Assembly: GCF_000799715.1 (NCBI RefSeq)
Contig: NZ_JUHG01000013.1
Location: forward strand, 620,001 to 684,000
DNA: 64,000 nucleotides
Source of the DNA: Martinezella rhizogenes
GTDB taxonomy: Bacteria > Pseudomonadota > Alphaproteobacteria > Rhizobiales > Rhizobiaceae
Direction of reading: 5' to 3'
Shown here: positions 1 to 9,178 of the stretch, piece after piece
How the letters are laid out: the number at the start of each line of letters is the position of its first letter
Numbering within the stretch: position 1 is the first letter of the stretch
Made by a program: the position numbers and the translations under genes
The notes under the pieces: generated by a model
Seen by the model: only the letters and a program-made list of their open reading frames with translations
Databases searched by the model: none
Told to the model about the DNA's origin: nothing

Positions 1-794
1 TCGTGGCACTCCTGTTCGTGCTCTTTTACACGCTCTTTCCCTATTATTGGGCTTTCGTCTCCTCGACCAAGCAAGGGGCAGCGCTTTACCACTCGGCGCT
101 TCTGCCGGCCTTCGACTTCACCTACTACCGGCAATTGATCGACAATCCGGTGTTCATGCGGTCTCTTTTGAATTCCGTTTATGTCGCAACGACAACGACC
201 TTTCTGTCGCTCGTCATCGGACTGAGCGCCGCCTACGCGCTCGGCCGCATCGATTTTCCGCAGCGCCGTGCAATGCTGATGATCGTGCTGATGGTCTCGA
301 TCTTCCCGCAGGTGGTCGTGCTGTCGGGCATGTTCGAGCTGATCAACTGGTTAGGGCTCTTCAATCGCCCGAGCGCGCTGGTGCTCACCTATCTGCTGTC
401 GACCGTGCCGTTCACCACCTGGATCCTGACGACCTTCATTCGCGAATTCCCGCGCGAGCTCGAAGAGGCGGCGATCATCGATGGTTGCTCGCATTTCCGG
501 ATTCTCATGAAGATACTCCTGCCTTTGATGGGGCCATCACTCGCCAGCACCGGCATCCTCGCCTTCATTCTCGCCTGGAACGAGTTCCTCTTCGCCCTCA
601 CCTTCACCCTCACCGACGAAAATCGCACCGTCCCGGTCGCCATCGGCCTGATTGCCGGCACCAGCCGCTTCGAATATCCTTTCGGGCAGATCATGGCAGC
701 CTCCGTCACCGTGACGCTACCGCTCATCATCGTGGTCCTCTTCTTCCAGAGACGGATCGTCGCCGGCTTGACGGCAGGTGCGGTAAAAGGCTGA
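1..794 (+). CDS. Carbohydrate ABC transporter permease (MalG type), 5'-truncated by the window
   Basis: Inner-membrane permease subunit of a sugar ABC importer. The reading frame is open from the first bases, so the true start lies upstream and the GTG at 3 is probably internal. The visible 263 residues hold about five or six membrane segments. They include the cytoplasmic EAA loop typical of MalG-type permeases (EEAAIIDGCSHFRILMKI, about residues 155-172), which docks on the ATPase. The C-terminal sequence (RRIVAGLTAGAVKG) is the usual end of this family. The partner genes must lie to the left. The substrate cannot be read from this subunit. The next gene follows after only 19 bases. Confidence 0.9.
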   Translation, partial: VALLFVLFYTLFPYYWAFVSSTKQGAALYHSALLPAFDFTYYRQLIDNPVFMRSLLNSVYVATTTTFLSLVIGLSAAYALGRIDFPQRRAMLMIVLMVSIFPQVVVLSGMFELINWLGLFNRPSALVLTYLLSTVPFTTWILTTFIREFPRELEEAAIIDGCSHFRILMKILLPLMGPSLASTGILAFILAWNEFLFALTFTLTDENRTVPVAIGLIAGTSRFEYPFGQIMAASVTVTLPLIIVVLFFQRRIVAGLTAGAVKG

Positions 795-813
795 GGCGGC
801 AAAGGATAGACCG

Positions 814-1314
814 ATGGACATGCTTGTTAAGCTCTACGAATTGAAGCCGGACCCGGCACTTCAGAAGCGCATGGACAGTGAGGGGATCGTCATCCGCAGG
901 GTTCTGGCGCCGGAACTCAGCGCATTGACCTCCTGGATCCAGCCGCTATTCGGCGCTGGCTGGGCGGCGGAGGCGACGGCCGCCACCATGCGCCAGCCGC
1001 CGACCTGCTTTATCGCGGTCAAGGATGAGATGCTCGTCGGTTTCGCCTGCCACGAGGCAACCGCGAAGGGTTTTTTCGGGCCGACCGGGGTCGATCCGTC
1101 GATGCGCGGCAAGGGTGTCGGCCAGGCGCTATTGCTGACGGCGCTTCTGGACATGCATGCTCAGGGTTATGCTTATGGGGTGATCGGTGGAGCAGGTCCG
1201 ATGGAGTTCTATCGCCGGAGCGTCGGCGCGATCCCAATCGAAGGCTCGGTTCCCGGCATCTATCGCGGCATGCTGCCGCTTGCCAATCCGAGCGAAGTGT
1301 CGGAATCCGACTGA
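814..1314 (+). CDS. GNAT-family N-acetyltransferase
   Basis: A 166-residue protein with the GNAT fold. The acetyl-CoA binding signature is visible as VDPSMRGKGVGQALLLTAL (around residues 92-110; the R/Q-x-x-G-x-G/A core is RGKGVG). The middle part, ECHEA-like beta strands followed by FFGPTGV, is as expected for strand 4. An AAGGA ribosome site sits 7 bases before the ATG. It lies 19 bases after the sugar permease gene, so it is probably the last gene of that ABC operon and may act on the imported sugar or on an unrelated small molecule. The substrate is unknown. A strong hairpin terminator follows. Confidence 0.85.
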   Translation: MDMLVKLYELKPDPALQKRMDSEGIVIRRVLAPELSALTSWIQPLFGAGWAAEATAATMRQPPTCFIAVKDEMLVGFACHEATAKGFFGPTGVDPSMRGKGVGQALLLTALLDMHAQGYAYGVIGGAGPMEFYRRSVGAIPIEGSVPGIYRGMLPLANPSEVSESD

Positions 1315-1337
1315 CATCGATGCCACCGTGACTGGAA

Positions 1338-1383
1338 AAATCAACGCCGCCTGGAGATCACCTCATCCAGGCGGCGTTGATTT
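1338..1383. terminator. Bidirectional intrinsic terminator
   Basis: A perfect stem of 17 base pairs (AAATCAACGCCGCCTGG and its complement) with a 12-base loop. It begins with an A-run and ends with TTT, so it can work on both strands. It lies between the convergent acetyltransferase gene and the FAD oxidoreductase gene. Confidence 0.88.
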
Positions 1384-1421
1384 ATACTCGAGCTTTGACA
1401 GGCCTCTACGGATTGCTCCGC

Positions 1422-3983
1422 TTAGCTTCTGGGCTTCAGATTTTCAGGGTCATAGAGCGGCTTGTAGCCGATGCTGACAACCTCGACCGGATAGGTCTCG
1501 GCGAAATATTCTACGTTCAGCTTGCGGCCTTCCTGGCAATAGGCCCAGGGCAGGTAGGCAAGTGCTATATTCTTGCCGATCGTCGGGCCGAAGGCGATGG
1601 AGGTCGTATAGGAGCGGCGTCCGAGCTCATCGATCAGCACCTTGCCTGTTTCCGGATCCATGACCGGCAGATTGCCGAGCGGGTAGCGCTTGACGCCTTG
1701 TCCGTCGATATTGTCCGTCATGACCAGCGTGCAGAGCATGGCGGGCTGATGTTCGCGAGCCTTGTACTCCAGATGCTTTGCCTTGCCACGGAAGTCAGCT
1801 TCCTTGACTTTCGGACGGGCAAGATCCGCCTCGATCAGATTGTACTGGGTGAGAAGGTCGGCATTCTGCAGGCGCAGGCTCTTTTCCATGCGACGTGAAT
1901 TCGCATAGGTCTCAACGCCGAAGGCCATCACGCCGGTAGAGCGCAGCGCATCCCAGACGGCAAGGCCGTCCTCGTATTTCATATGCAGTTCCCAGCCCTG
2001 CTCACCGACATAGGAGATGCGAAAGGCTGTAACAGGCTTGCCGCCGATCTCAATCTGTTTGATCGCGGCGAAGGGGAAGTTTTCCGCATCGAGCCCGGCC
2101 GGATCGGCCACGACCTTCTTCAGTGTCTCACGGGCATTCGGACCCCAGATGCCGATGGTGATGAACTTCTCGGTCACGTCGGTGATGGTAACGTCGAGGC
2201 CCCGATCTTCGGCGATGCGACGCATATAGTGGAAGTCGCGCGGGCCGGCATCGGCGCCGTTGATCAACCGGCAGCGGTCTGCCATGCGGATGACGGTAAA
2301 GTCGGCACGCACCATGCCCTCGTCGTCGAGGAAGTGGGTGTAGATACCCTTGCCGATATTGCCATCGCCGCCGATCTTTGCGGCGCACAGCCATTCCAGA
2401 AGCTCGACATGGTCAGGCCCCTCGATGTCGACCATGTGGAAATGCGAGAGATTGACGATACCGCAATCCTCGCTCATCGCGAGATGCTCGGCATTGGAGA
2501 CACGCCAGAAGTGGCGGCTGTCCCACTCATTCTGACGCACCGGCACGCGATCGCCATACTTTTCCAGCAGATGCTCGTTTGCGGCATAACCATGCGCGCG
2601 CTCCCAGCCTCCGAGCTCCATGAAGTGACCGCCCAGCTCCTTTTCGCGCTCGTAGAAAGGCGAACGCTTGACGTTACGGCTCGAGGCGTAGGGTTCGCGT
2701 GTATGCACGGCCGGGAAGTAGATCTTCTGGGCGGCTTCATAGCAGCGGCTTTCGATGAACTCTTCCGTCAACTGGTGCGGATAGAAACGCGCATAGTCGA
2801 TGCTGTTGTGGTCGATCTCGGTACGGCCATCGGTCATCCAGTCGGCGATGAGCTTGCCGTAGCCCGGACCGTCCTTCACCCAGATGGCGACGCAGTACCA
2901 GAGGCCGCGCACCTTTTGGCTTTCGCCGCAGGACGGACCACCGGCGGCGGAAACCTGCAGCAGGCCGTTGAAGGAATGGCCCTCATTGTAGCCGAGTTCG
3001 CCGAGAATTGGTGTCAGTTCCATGGCGCGCTCGAGCGGCTCGAGGATCTGTTCCATTTCGAGGTCGCGTTGCGACGGCGACAAGCGGGCTTCGTGCTTTT
3101 CAAGGATGTCGCGCGGGTGGCAGAGGCGAGGATTGGTGGTCTCGTAATAGCCCCACTCGATCTGGCCGCCTTCCGTCGTCTTCGGATCGCCGGTGTCGCG
3201 CATATAGGCGGAGTTGCCCTGGTCGCGCAGCAGCGGGAAGCCGATGTCCTTGCCCGTACCTTCAAACTCGTTATATGGCCCGAAGAAGGTGAGCGGATGA
3301 TCGACCGGCATGACCGGCAGGTCTTCGCCGACCATCTCGGCGATCAGGCGACCCCAGATGCCGGCGCAGACGATGACATGGTCGGCCATGATCGTGCCGC
3401 GATGTGTGACGACGCCCTTGATGCGGCCACCCTCGACGATCAGCGATTGTGCAGGCGTATTGCCGAATACCTTCAGCTTGCCGGATTTTTCAGCTGCATC
3501 CACCAGCTTGCCGGCGACGGTCTGCGAGCGCGGGACGACAAGGCCGGCATCCGGATCGAACATACCGCCCTGCACCTGATCTTCTTCGATCAGCGGGAAC
3601 ATTTCCTTGATCTCGGAGGGCGTGACGAGACGAACATTGGTGCCGAAGGCCTTGCCGGACGAAGCCTTGCGCCTGATCTCTTCCATCCAGGTGTCGTCAC
3701 CCGTGCGGGCAACCTCAAGGCCGCCAATGCGGGCGTAGTGCCCCATCTTCTCGAAGAAATCGATCGAATACTGCGTGGTCCAGACCGAGAGATAGTCGTG
3801 GCTGGTAGTGTAACAGAAGTCGGAAGCATGCGCGGTCGAGCCGATGTCGGTCGGGACGCCGGATTTATCGATACCGACGATATCGTCCCACCCACGCTCG
3901 ATCAGATGATGCGCGATCGATGCGCCAACGATACCGCCCAGGCCAATGATGACGACCTTGGCCTTCTGGGGAAACTCTGCCAT
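1422..3983 (-). CDS. Dimethylglycine/sarcosine dehydrogenase-like FAD oxidoreductase with GcvT domain
   Basis: An 853-residue two-module enzyme. Residues 1-400 are a DAO-type FAD domain that begins with the dinucleotide fold VVIIGLGGIVGAS. A GSTAHASDF segment sits where relatives carry the histidine that binds FAD covalently. Residues 430-853 resemble the folate-binding aminomethyltransferase (GcvT) domain, with the late motif FRISYVGEQGWELH. Family members oxidatively demethylate N-methylated glycines and pass the one-carbon unit to tetrahydrofolate. The ATG at 3983 is preferred over an upstream in-frame ATG (4040) because GGAG lies 9 bases before it and the protein then starts just ahead of the FAD fold. 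The exact substrate (dimethylglycine, sarcosine or another methylamine) is not decided by the sequence. Confidence 0.85.
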   Translation of the reverse strand: MAEFPQKAKVVIIGLGGIVGASIAHHLIERGWDDIVGIDKSGVPTDIGSTAHASDFCYTTSHDYLSVWTTQYSIDFFEKMGHYARIGGLEVARTGDDTWMEEIRRKASSGKAFGTNVRLVTPSEIKEMFPLIEEDQVQGGMFDPDAGLVVPRSQTVAGKLVDAAEKSGKLKVFGNTPAQSLIVEGGRIKGVVTHRGTIMADHVIVCAGIWGRLIAEMVGEDLPVMPVDHPLTFFGPYNEFEGTGKDIGFPLLRDQGNSAYMRDTGDPKTTEGGQIEWGYYETTNPRLCHPRDILEKHEARLSPSQRDLEMEQILEPLERAMELTPILGELGYNEGHSFNGLLQVSAAGGPSCGESQKVRGLWYCVAIWVKDGPGYGKLIADWMTDGRTEIDHNSIDYARFYPHQLTEEFIESRCYEAAQKIYFPAVHTREPYASSRNVKRSPFYEREKELGGHFMELGGWERAHGYAANEHLLEKYGDRVPVRQNEWDSRHFWRVSNAEHLAMSEDCGIVNLSHFHMVDIEGPDHVELLEWLCAAKIGGDGNIGKGIYTHFLDDEGMVRADFTVIRMADRCRLINGADAGPRDFHYMRRIAEDRGLDVTITDVTEKFITIGIWGPNARETLKKVVADPAGLDAENFPFAAIKQIEIGGKPVTAFRISYVGEQGWELHMKYEDGLAVWDALRSTGVMAFGVETYANSRRMEKSLRLQNADLLTQYNLIEADLARPKVKEADFRGKAKHLEYKAREHQPAMLCTLVMTDNIDGQGVKRYPLGNLPVMDPETGKVLIDELGRRSYTTSIAFGPTIGKNIALAYLPWAYCQEGRKLNVEYFAETYPVEVVSIGYKPLYDPENLKPRS

Positions 3984-4463
3984 TGCTTGCGACTCCGAAC
4001 TTTGGATTTGCCGAGACCTTAGCGCGAGCGGCGGCGCCATCGCTGCTTTTCTGCGACATTATCAAAATGCATCACGACCAGCCCACGGGTATATGGCGGC
4101 AAAATATTTTCAAGCTCTGAAATCTAGAATTGGTGTCGGGAAACGACAAACGATCCGAGTGCACGGGAATCAATCCTGACAGTTGCGAATCAATTTGCCG
4201 AACGAAGAGGCTGACCTGTGATTGGCCAAGGAAAATCGCTCCGACGAAGCCCCGATACTATAGTTTATATTTTGTTAATTTTTCCGCCCGTTTGAAAGAA
4301 ATATAGTCCGGTATTTCTTCGATGAATATCATTTTACTGTAGATAAGCCCCACTTCCCAAAGAAAAGAACTCAATATCTTTTTGCCTTGTTGCCATGATG
4401 ATCCATATATGATTAATTTAGGATATTAGCAGGTTCGTGGGGAAACTGCGGAGGGGAATACAC
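3984..4463. other. Long intergenic region, AT-rich, before the pilus operon
   Basis: About 480 bases separate the divergent FAD oxidoreductase and pilin genes. No credible gene is seen. The part from about 4240 to 4440 is clearly richer in A+T than its surroundings and probably holds the pilus promoter. I could not assign -35/-10 boxes with confidence. Low GC next to a pilus operon is compatible with acquisition by transfer or with silencing by a nucleoid protein, but neither is shown. Confidence 0.5.
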
Positions 4464-4961
4464 ATGCTGAAAGCGCTACGCGGTGCCTTACTCGTCGGTG
4501 CTGCAATTCTCGTCACAGAGGCACCCGTCATGGCTGCCACGGCGACCGGCAATATGACGGTCCGCATCGTCATCCAGGCAGAATGCAAAGTCCAGAGCGC
4601 CAGTGATCTCGATTTTGGCACCAAGGGCGTTCTCGATGCCACGAACGACCAGACCAGCTCCATCGGTGTTCAATGCACGACGGGACAGACCTATAATGTC
4701 GGTTTGAGCGCCGGTGCGGGCGCCAGCGCGACAACCGCCGTTCGCCAAATGACCGGCCCGGCGTCGGCGACAGTCAATTATTCCATCTACCGCGACAGCG
4801 GACACACCCAGCTTTGGGGCGTGACGGTGGGGACCGATACCGTAGCCGGCACGGGTAATGGCAACGTGCAGAACATCCCGGTCTATGGACGGGTTCCGGC
4901 GCAAACCACACCGGCTGCCGGCACCTATACCGACACAGTGGCGATTACCGTCACCTACTGA
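4464..4961 (+). CDS. Csu-type major pilin (spore coat U domain)
   Basis: Secreted pilin subunit of 165 residues. A signal peptide (MLKALRGALLVGAAILVTEA, cleavage near PVMA-ATAT) is followed by one spore coat protein U domain. The domain has two spaced cysteines (AECKVQS and GVQCTTG), the DLDFGT strand and the characteristic end GTYTDTVAITVTY. In archaic Csu pili such subunits are joined by donor-strand exchange after export to the periplasm. The start at 4464 is chosen because a GGAGGGG ribosome site lies 7 bases upstream. It is the first gene of a four-gene pilus operon; the chaperone starts 21 bases downstream. Confidence 0.88.
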   Translation: MLKALRGALLVGAAILVTEAPVMAATATGNMTVRIVIQAECKVQSASDLDFGTKGVLDATNDQTSSIGVQCTTGQTYNVGLSAGAGASATTAVRQMTGPASATVNYSIYRDSGHTQLWGVTVGTDTVAGTGNGNVQNIPVYGRVPAQTTPAAGTYTDTVAITVTY

Positions 4962-4982
4962 ATTCATTGCTAGGAGGCTGCT

Positions 4983-5702
4983 ATGCAACGCATGTTTACA
5001 TGCCTTGCCACGACGGCGCTTGTTCTCTTGAATGCTTGTCTTGCAAACGCCGCCTCGTTGCGCGCGGCGCCCACCAATCTCGAACTCATCGCGCCTGACA
5101 GCACCGGTGTGCTCAACCTGACCAATGACGGCGACCATCCCATCAATGTACAGGTGCGTGTCTTCAAGTGGAGCCAGACAGGCGGCGTCGAAAAGCTGGA
5201 ACCGACGACAAACGTCGTGGCCAGCCCGCCGGCGACCAAGATGGCGCCGAACGCGGGCTATACGGTCAGGGTGATCAGAACGACCAACGCACCGGTGCGG
5301 ACCGAGGAGACTTATCGCGTCGTCGTCGATGAGCTGCCGGATCCCTCCCGCGCAAAAGCCGGCACCGTGACCTTGATCGTGCGCCACTCCATTCCCGTCT
5401 TTTTCAGGAATGCCGATGCCAAGGCAGCTGATGTCTCCTGGAATCTGAGCCGGCAGGGCGACAGCCTTTTCCTGACCGGCAAGAACAACGGCGGCAGTCG
5501 TTTTCGTCTGTCGAACGTCGTCCTCAAGCAAGGAGCCACGAAAATCGGCGGTCGCAACGGCCTCGTCGGGTACGTCCTTGGCGGCACAACAATGCAATGG
5601 CCGATCGGGAGCGCAAAATCCCTTTCCGGCGGCGCTGTAACTTTGCAAGGCCAGAGTGATCTTGGGCCGTTCAATGCCAACATCGCAATCACGAAACGCT
5701 AG
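4983..5702 (+). CDS. Csu-type periplasmic pilus chaperone (PapD-like)
   Basis: A 239-residue periplasmic chaperone. After the signal peptide (ending near LANAA-SLRAAP) come two immunoglobulin-like domains. The N-terminal one ends with ETYRVVVDELPDP, the conserved stretch at the end of the FGS-chain chaperone domain. The C-terminal one carries LIVRHSIPVFFRN. Such proteins cap the pilin subunits and deliver them to the usher. An AGGAGG ribosome site lies 5 bases before the ATG. The 3' end overlaps the proposed usher start by 47 bases in another frame, so the two are probably translationally coupled. Confidence 0.9.
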   Translation: MQRMFTCLATTALVLLNACLANAASLRAAPTNLELIAPDSTGVLNLTNDGDHPINVQVRVFKWSQTGGVEKLEPTTNVVASPPATKMAPNAGYTVRVIRTTNAPVRTEETYRVVVDELPDPSRAKAGTVTLIVRHSIPVFFRNADAKAADVSWNLSRQGDSLFLTGKNNGGSRFRLSNVVLKQGATKIGGRNGLVGYVLGGTTMQWPIGSAKSLSGGAVTLQGQSDLGPFNANIAITKR

Positions 5703-8088
5703 TCTCGGGATCGCCGTTGCATGCTCCATTCTCTGTGTTTCGACGCTGCATGCGCAAGAAGTTCCAAGCGAGCCGGTGGCAGCTCAAACTGACAACAAGC
5801 CCGCCGATACGCAGGACCTTTTTCTTGAAGTATTCATCAACGACACCTCGATGAAGATGATTGGCAATTTCAAGCAGCAACCGGACGGTTCGCTGAAGGC
5901 AACGGCCGGAGAACTTCGCGAAGTCGGCATAAAGCCCCCGGCGGGTGCCGCCGACGACGAGTTGATTGAGCTCAGCGAGCTGCCCGACTTGTCCTACCGC
6001 ATCGATGCGCAAAGCCAGCAGCTCTACGTGACGACAACGAATGGCGGCCGCGCGGCGCGCGTTATCAATATCGGGAAAAATCAGAGGAAAGACATCCCCG
6101 AACCTCAATCCGGGTATGGAGGCGTGCTCAACTACTCCCTTTTTGCCAGCTCCAACGGCCTGACCAACGGCGACGAAGGCCTGTTTCAAGGGGTCACCGG
6201 CTCATTCGACGCCCGCATCTTCAGTCCCTATGGCGCGCTGAGCCAATCGTTCATCGCCGGCTATTCCGACGGCAGCCTCGACGGCATAACCAGACTTAAC
6301 ACGGCCTGGAGCTACTCCGACCCGAAGAAGCTGATTACCTATCGGGTGGGCGACTTTACCACCGGCGGTCTTTCATGGACACGTCCGGTCTATTTCGGCG
6401 GCATTCAGGCGCAGCGCAATTTCGCGTTGCGGTCCGATCTGGTGACGGAACCCCTTCCCACATTTGCGGGAACGGCTGCGGTTCCCTCCACGCTCGAAAT
6501 CTACACCCAGAATGTCAGGTCCTATTCCGGGGACGTTCCTGCCGGCCCATACCAGGTCACCAACCTGCCGGTCTTTTCCGGCGCCGGCGAGGCCCGCGTC
6601 GTCTTGCGCGACAGTCTCGGCCGCGAAACAACCGCAACACTGCCGTTCTATTCGTCAAACCGGCTCTTGCGCCAGGGCCTGTACGACTTCTCCGCCGAGG
6701 TCGGCATGCCGCGCCGCAACTTCGGCATTGAGTCAAACGACTATGATGGTCGTATCATGGGTGTTGCCACGGCGCGCTACGGATTGACCGATTGGCTGAC
6801 CTTGGAGGGCCACTTCGAGGGCGGCGCCGATCTGCTCAATGGCGGCGTCGGCGCCGCCTTTCCTCTCGGGGCCTGGGGTGTCGCATCGGCGGCCGGGGCC
6901 GCAAGCTCGAGCGGCAGCCGCTCCGGCTCATTGTTCAACGCTTCGCTGGAAACGAGCTACAATGACTGGTCGATCTACGCCCGCATGCAGCGCACCTTCG
7001 ACAATTACGATGATATAGCGTCTGTCACGGCCGAACCGACATCCAACGGCTCCGGGCAGTTCACTGTGTTCAGTGCCGGCGTGCCCCGCGCCATCGATCA
7101 GGTCACCTTGAGCGTTCCGACGCCGCTGGATCTGTCCAGCCTCAATCTTTCCTATACCAGGCTAGAAAACGCTAATGGCGACAAGAGCCAGATTGCCGGC
7201 CTCTCATACAGCCAGACCTTCAAGCGGGCGAGCTTTTACGCCACCGCATTCGCCGATCTCGACGATCGCAACAGCTTCGGGATTTTTGCCGGTCTCTCTA
7301 TCCCGTTCGGAAACAACATCTCCGCCAGCACAGGCATTGAAAGCGGCCCGGATGGTTTCAATGTCGTCGCCGATATCTCCAAGTCGGAGCAGCCGGAAGA
7401 AGGCAGCATCGGCTGGCGCGCGCGGACCTCGGAAGGCAAGGACGCAAACCGGCAAGCGGCAATCAGCTACCGCGCGCCTTTCGCACGCTTCGAGGCCGGC
7501 GTTCAGCAATATGACGGAAACGTTCGCGCTACCGGCCAGATGGATGGCGCCATTGCCGTTGCCGGCGGTGACGTCTTTACCTCCACCCGTATCGACGATG
7601 CTTTTGCTGTCGTCGATGTCGGCACGCCCGGGGTCGAGGTCCAGCAACAAAACCGGCCGGTCGGCAAAACCAACAATAGTGGCCGAATCCTCGTGCCCAA
7701 CCTCAACTCCTATGAACCGAATACCGTGTCCATCGATCCGAAGAACCTTCCCGTCGACGCCGACGTGCCGGCGACGAAAGAGGTCGTCGTTCCCGCTGAT
7801 CGTAGCGGCGTCGTTGTAAAATTCGGCGTCACGAAAGCCCCGCAAGCCGCGCTGATCACCATCACCGACAAAAACGGGGCGCCGCTTCAAGCCGGTCTCA
7901 GCGGCAAGCTGCAAGGGACGAACGAGGAGTTTGTCATCGGCTATGACGGCCAAGCCTATATTCGCGGCCTGGGCGCGAGAAACGCAATCGACATTCCGCT
8001 CCAGGACGGAAACTCATGCCACGCCGAATTCCCCTACACGCCTCAACCGGGCAAACAAGTCGTCATCGATGACGTGAAATGTTTGTGA
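5656..8088 (+). CDS. Csu-type outer-membrane usher (FimD/PapC family)
   Basis: An 810-residue usher that forms the outer-membrane pore through which the pilus is assembled. After a signal peptide (ending near STLHA-QEV) comes the N-terminal chaperone-binding domain (DLFLEVFINDTSMKMIGNF). A long beta-barrel rich in alternating aromatic residues follows, with a plug region near PVFSGAGEARVVLRDSLGRE. The C-terminal domains include GKTNNSGRILVPNLNSYEPN, the PapC C-terminal signature. The GTG at 5656 has AAGG 5 bases upstream; ATG at 5674 is the alternative and gives a shorter leader. Length and order of domains match Csu ushers, and the gene seems intact. Confidence 0.9.
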   Translation: MILGRSMPTSQSRNASLGIAVACSILCVSTLHAQEVPSEPVAAQTDNKPADTQDLFLEVFINDTSMKMIGNFKQQPDGSLKATAGELREVGIKPPAGAADDELIELSELPDLSYRIDAQSQQLYVTTTNGGRAARVINIGKNQRKDIPEPQSGYGGVLNYSLFASSNGLTNGDEGLFQGVTGSFDARIFSPYGALSQSFIAGYSDGSLDGITRLNTAWSYSDPKKLITYRVGDFTTGGLSWTRPVYFGGIQAQRNFALRSDLVTEPLPTFAGTAAVPSTLEIYTQNVRSYSGDVPAGPYQVTNLPVFSGAGEARVVLRDSLGRETTATLPFYSSNRLLRQGLYDFSAEVGMPRRNFGIESNDYDGRIMGVATARYGLTDWLTLEGHFEGGADLLNGGVGAAFPLGAWGVASAAGAASSSGSRSGSLFNASLETSYNDWSIYARMQRTFDNYDDIASVTAEPTSNGSGQFTVFSAGVPRAIDQVTLSVPTPLDLSSLNLSYTRLENANGDKSQIAGLSYSQTFKRASFYATAFADLDDRNSFGIFAGLSIPFGNNISASTGIESGPDGFNVVADISKSEQPEEGSIGWRARTSEGKDANRQAAISYRAPFARFEAGVQQYDGNVRATGQMDGAIAVAGGDVFTSTRIDDAFAVVDVGTPGVEVQQQNRPVGKTNNSGRILVPNLNSYEPNTVSIDPKNLPVDADVPATKEVVVPADRSGVVVKFGVTKAPQAALITITDKNGAPLQAGLSGKLQGTNEEFVIGYDGQAYIRGLGARNAIDIPLQDGNSCHAEFPYTPQPGKQVVIDDVKCL

Positions 8089-8103
8089 GCCAAGGATCAA
8101 GGA

Positions 8104-9051
8104 ATGCTACGCGCCATCGGTTTCCTGCTTTTCTCGCTGCTGCCTTCCTTGTGCCTTGCGCAAAGTTGCAGCTTCAGTGCCACCGACCTGAGTTTTGGCC
8201 CCGTTGATACTCTGTCCGGTGGCCCGGTCAACTCGACTGCGACGATAAGCGCCAACTGCACCGGAGACCTTCTCACGCAGCGACGAATCCTGATTTGCCC
8301 TGGCATTGGCGCGGGCAGCGGCGGCGCGACTTCGGCGGCGGCTCGTCAGATGCTCAATGGAGCCCATTCGCTGAACTATCAGCTTTATTCCGATTCCGGC
8401 CGGAGCGTGATCTGGGGTTCGAATAATTGGGCCTATCCTGCCAAGCCACCCGCTTTCGCCCTGACATTGAACTTGCTCGGGTTCGTCAATGGCACCACCA
8501 CCCTCTATGGCACCGTACTGGGCAGCCAGAGTGCGGCAGCGCCCGGGCCGTATCTTTCGACTTTTTCGACAGCCGACACTTACTTCATCTATCGCTACAG
8601 CAACGACACCACTTGCGATGCACCCGCGGGAACCCTCATAGGCGTGTCCTTCGCCATCAATGCCAGCGTTGCCGCAAATTGCCTGGTCAGCGTGGGGAAT
8701 GTCGACTTCGGCACCAGGGGCGTTCTGAGCGCCAATGCCGACGCCACAGGCTCGGTAACAGCGACCTGCACGTCCGGAACGACCTATACTGTTTCGTTGA
8801 GCGGCGGCACCACGAATGCGGCGCCGACGGCACGCAAGATGTCGAAGGGGGCCGAAACCGTAACCTACGGGCTCTATAGGGACACGAACCGATCACAGCC
8901 CTGGGGCGATGCGACTACGCCGGGCAGCACGGTTGCGGGGACCGGAACTGGCGCTGCCCAGGTCTTGACCGTCTACGGTCGCGTACCGCCGCAAACCACG
9001 CCAACGCCTGGAACCTATACCGATACGGTAGTCGTGACGCTGACCTATTGA
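8104..9051 (+). CDS. Two-domain Csu-type tip protein / adhesin (spore coat U domains)
   Basis: A 315-residue secreted protein with two spore coat U domains in tandem. The first (about 20-165) starts after the signal peptide (PSLCLA-QSCSFS). The second (about 180-315) closely resembles the operon's pilin, with NCLVSVGNVDFGTRG and the end GTYTDTVVVTLTY. In Csu pili the last operon gene encodes the two-domain tip subunit that binds surfaces, and this architecture fits that role. An AAGGA site lies 7 bases before the ATG. The strong likeness of the second domain to the pilin suggests that the gene arose by domain duplication. The binding target is unknown. Confidence 0.85.
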   Translation: MLRAIGFLLFSLLPSLCLAQSCSFSATDLSFGPVDTLSGGPVNSTATISANCTGDLLTQRRILICPGIGAGSGGATSAAARQMLNGAHSLNYQLYSDSGRSVIWGSNNWAYPAKPPAFALTLNLLGFVNGTTTLYGTVLGSQSAAAPGPYLSTFSTADTYFIYRYSNDTTCDAPAGTLIGVSFAINASVAANCLVSVGNVDFGTRGVLSANADATGSVTATCTSGTTYTVSLSGGTTNAAPTARKMSKGAETVTYGLYRDTNRSQPWGDATTPGSTVAGTGTGAAQVLTVYGRVPPQTTPTPGTYTDTVVVTLTY

Positions 9052-9178
9052 GCCCTCTTTCGAAATGCCGGTGCTGGTCTTACCGTCATCGTGCGGTGTA
9101 TCCGCCGTCAGCTTCAGGCTCATGACGCTTCCTTCTCCCGCCTAGACGTCTGCGATTTGCCACGACAGAAACCATGCC

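Noticed and set aside
1983..4022. A 679-codon frame on the plus strand
   Set aside because: It is antisense to the FAD oxidoreductase gene, has no recognisable product, and is explained by the high GC content of the coding strand.
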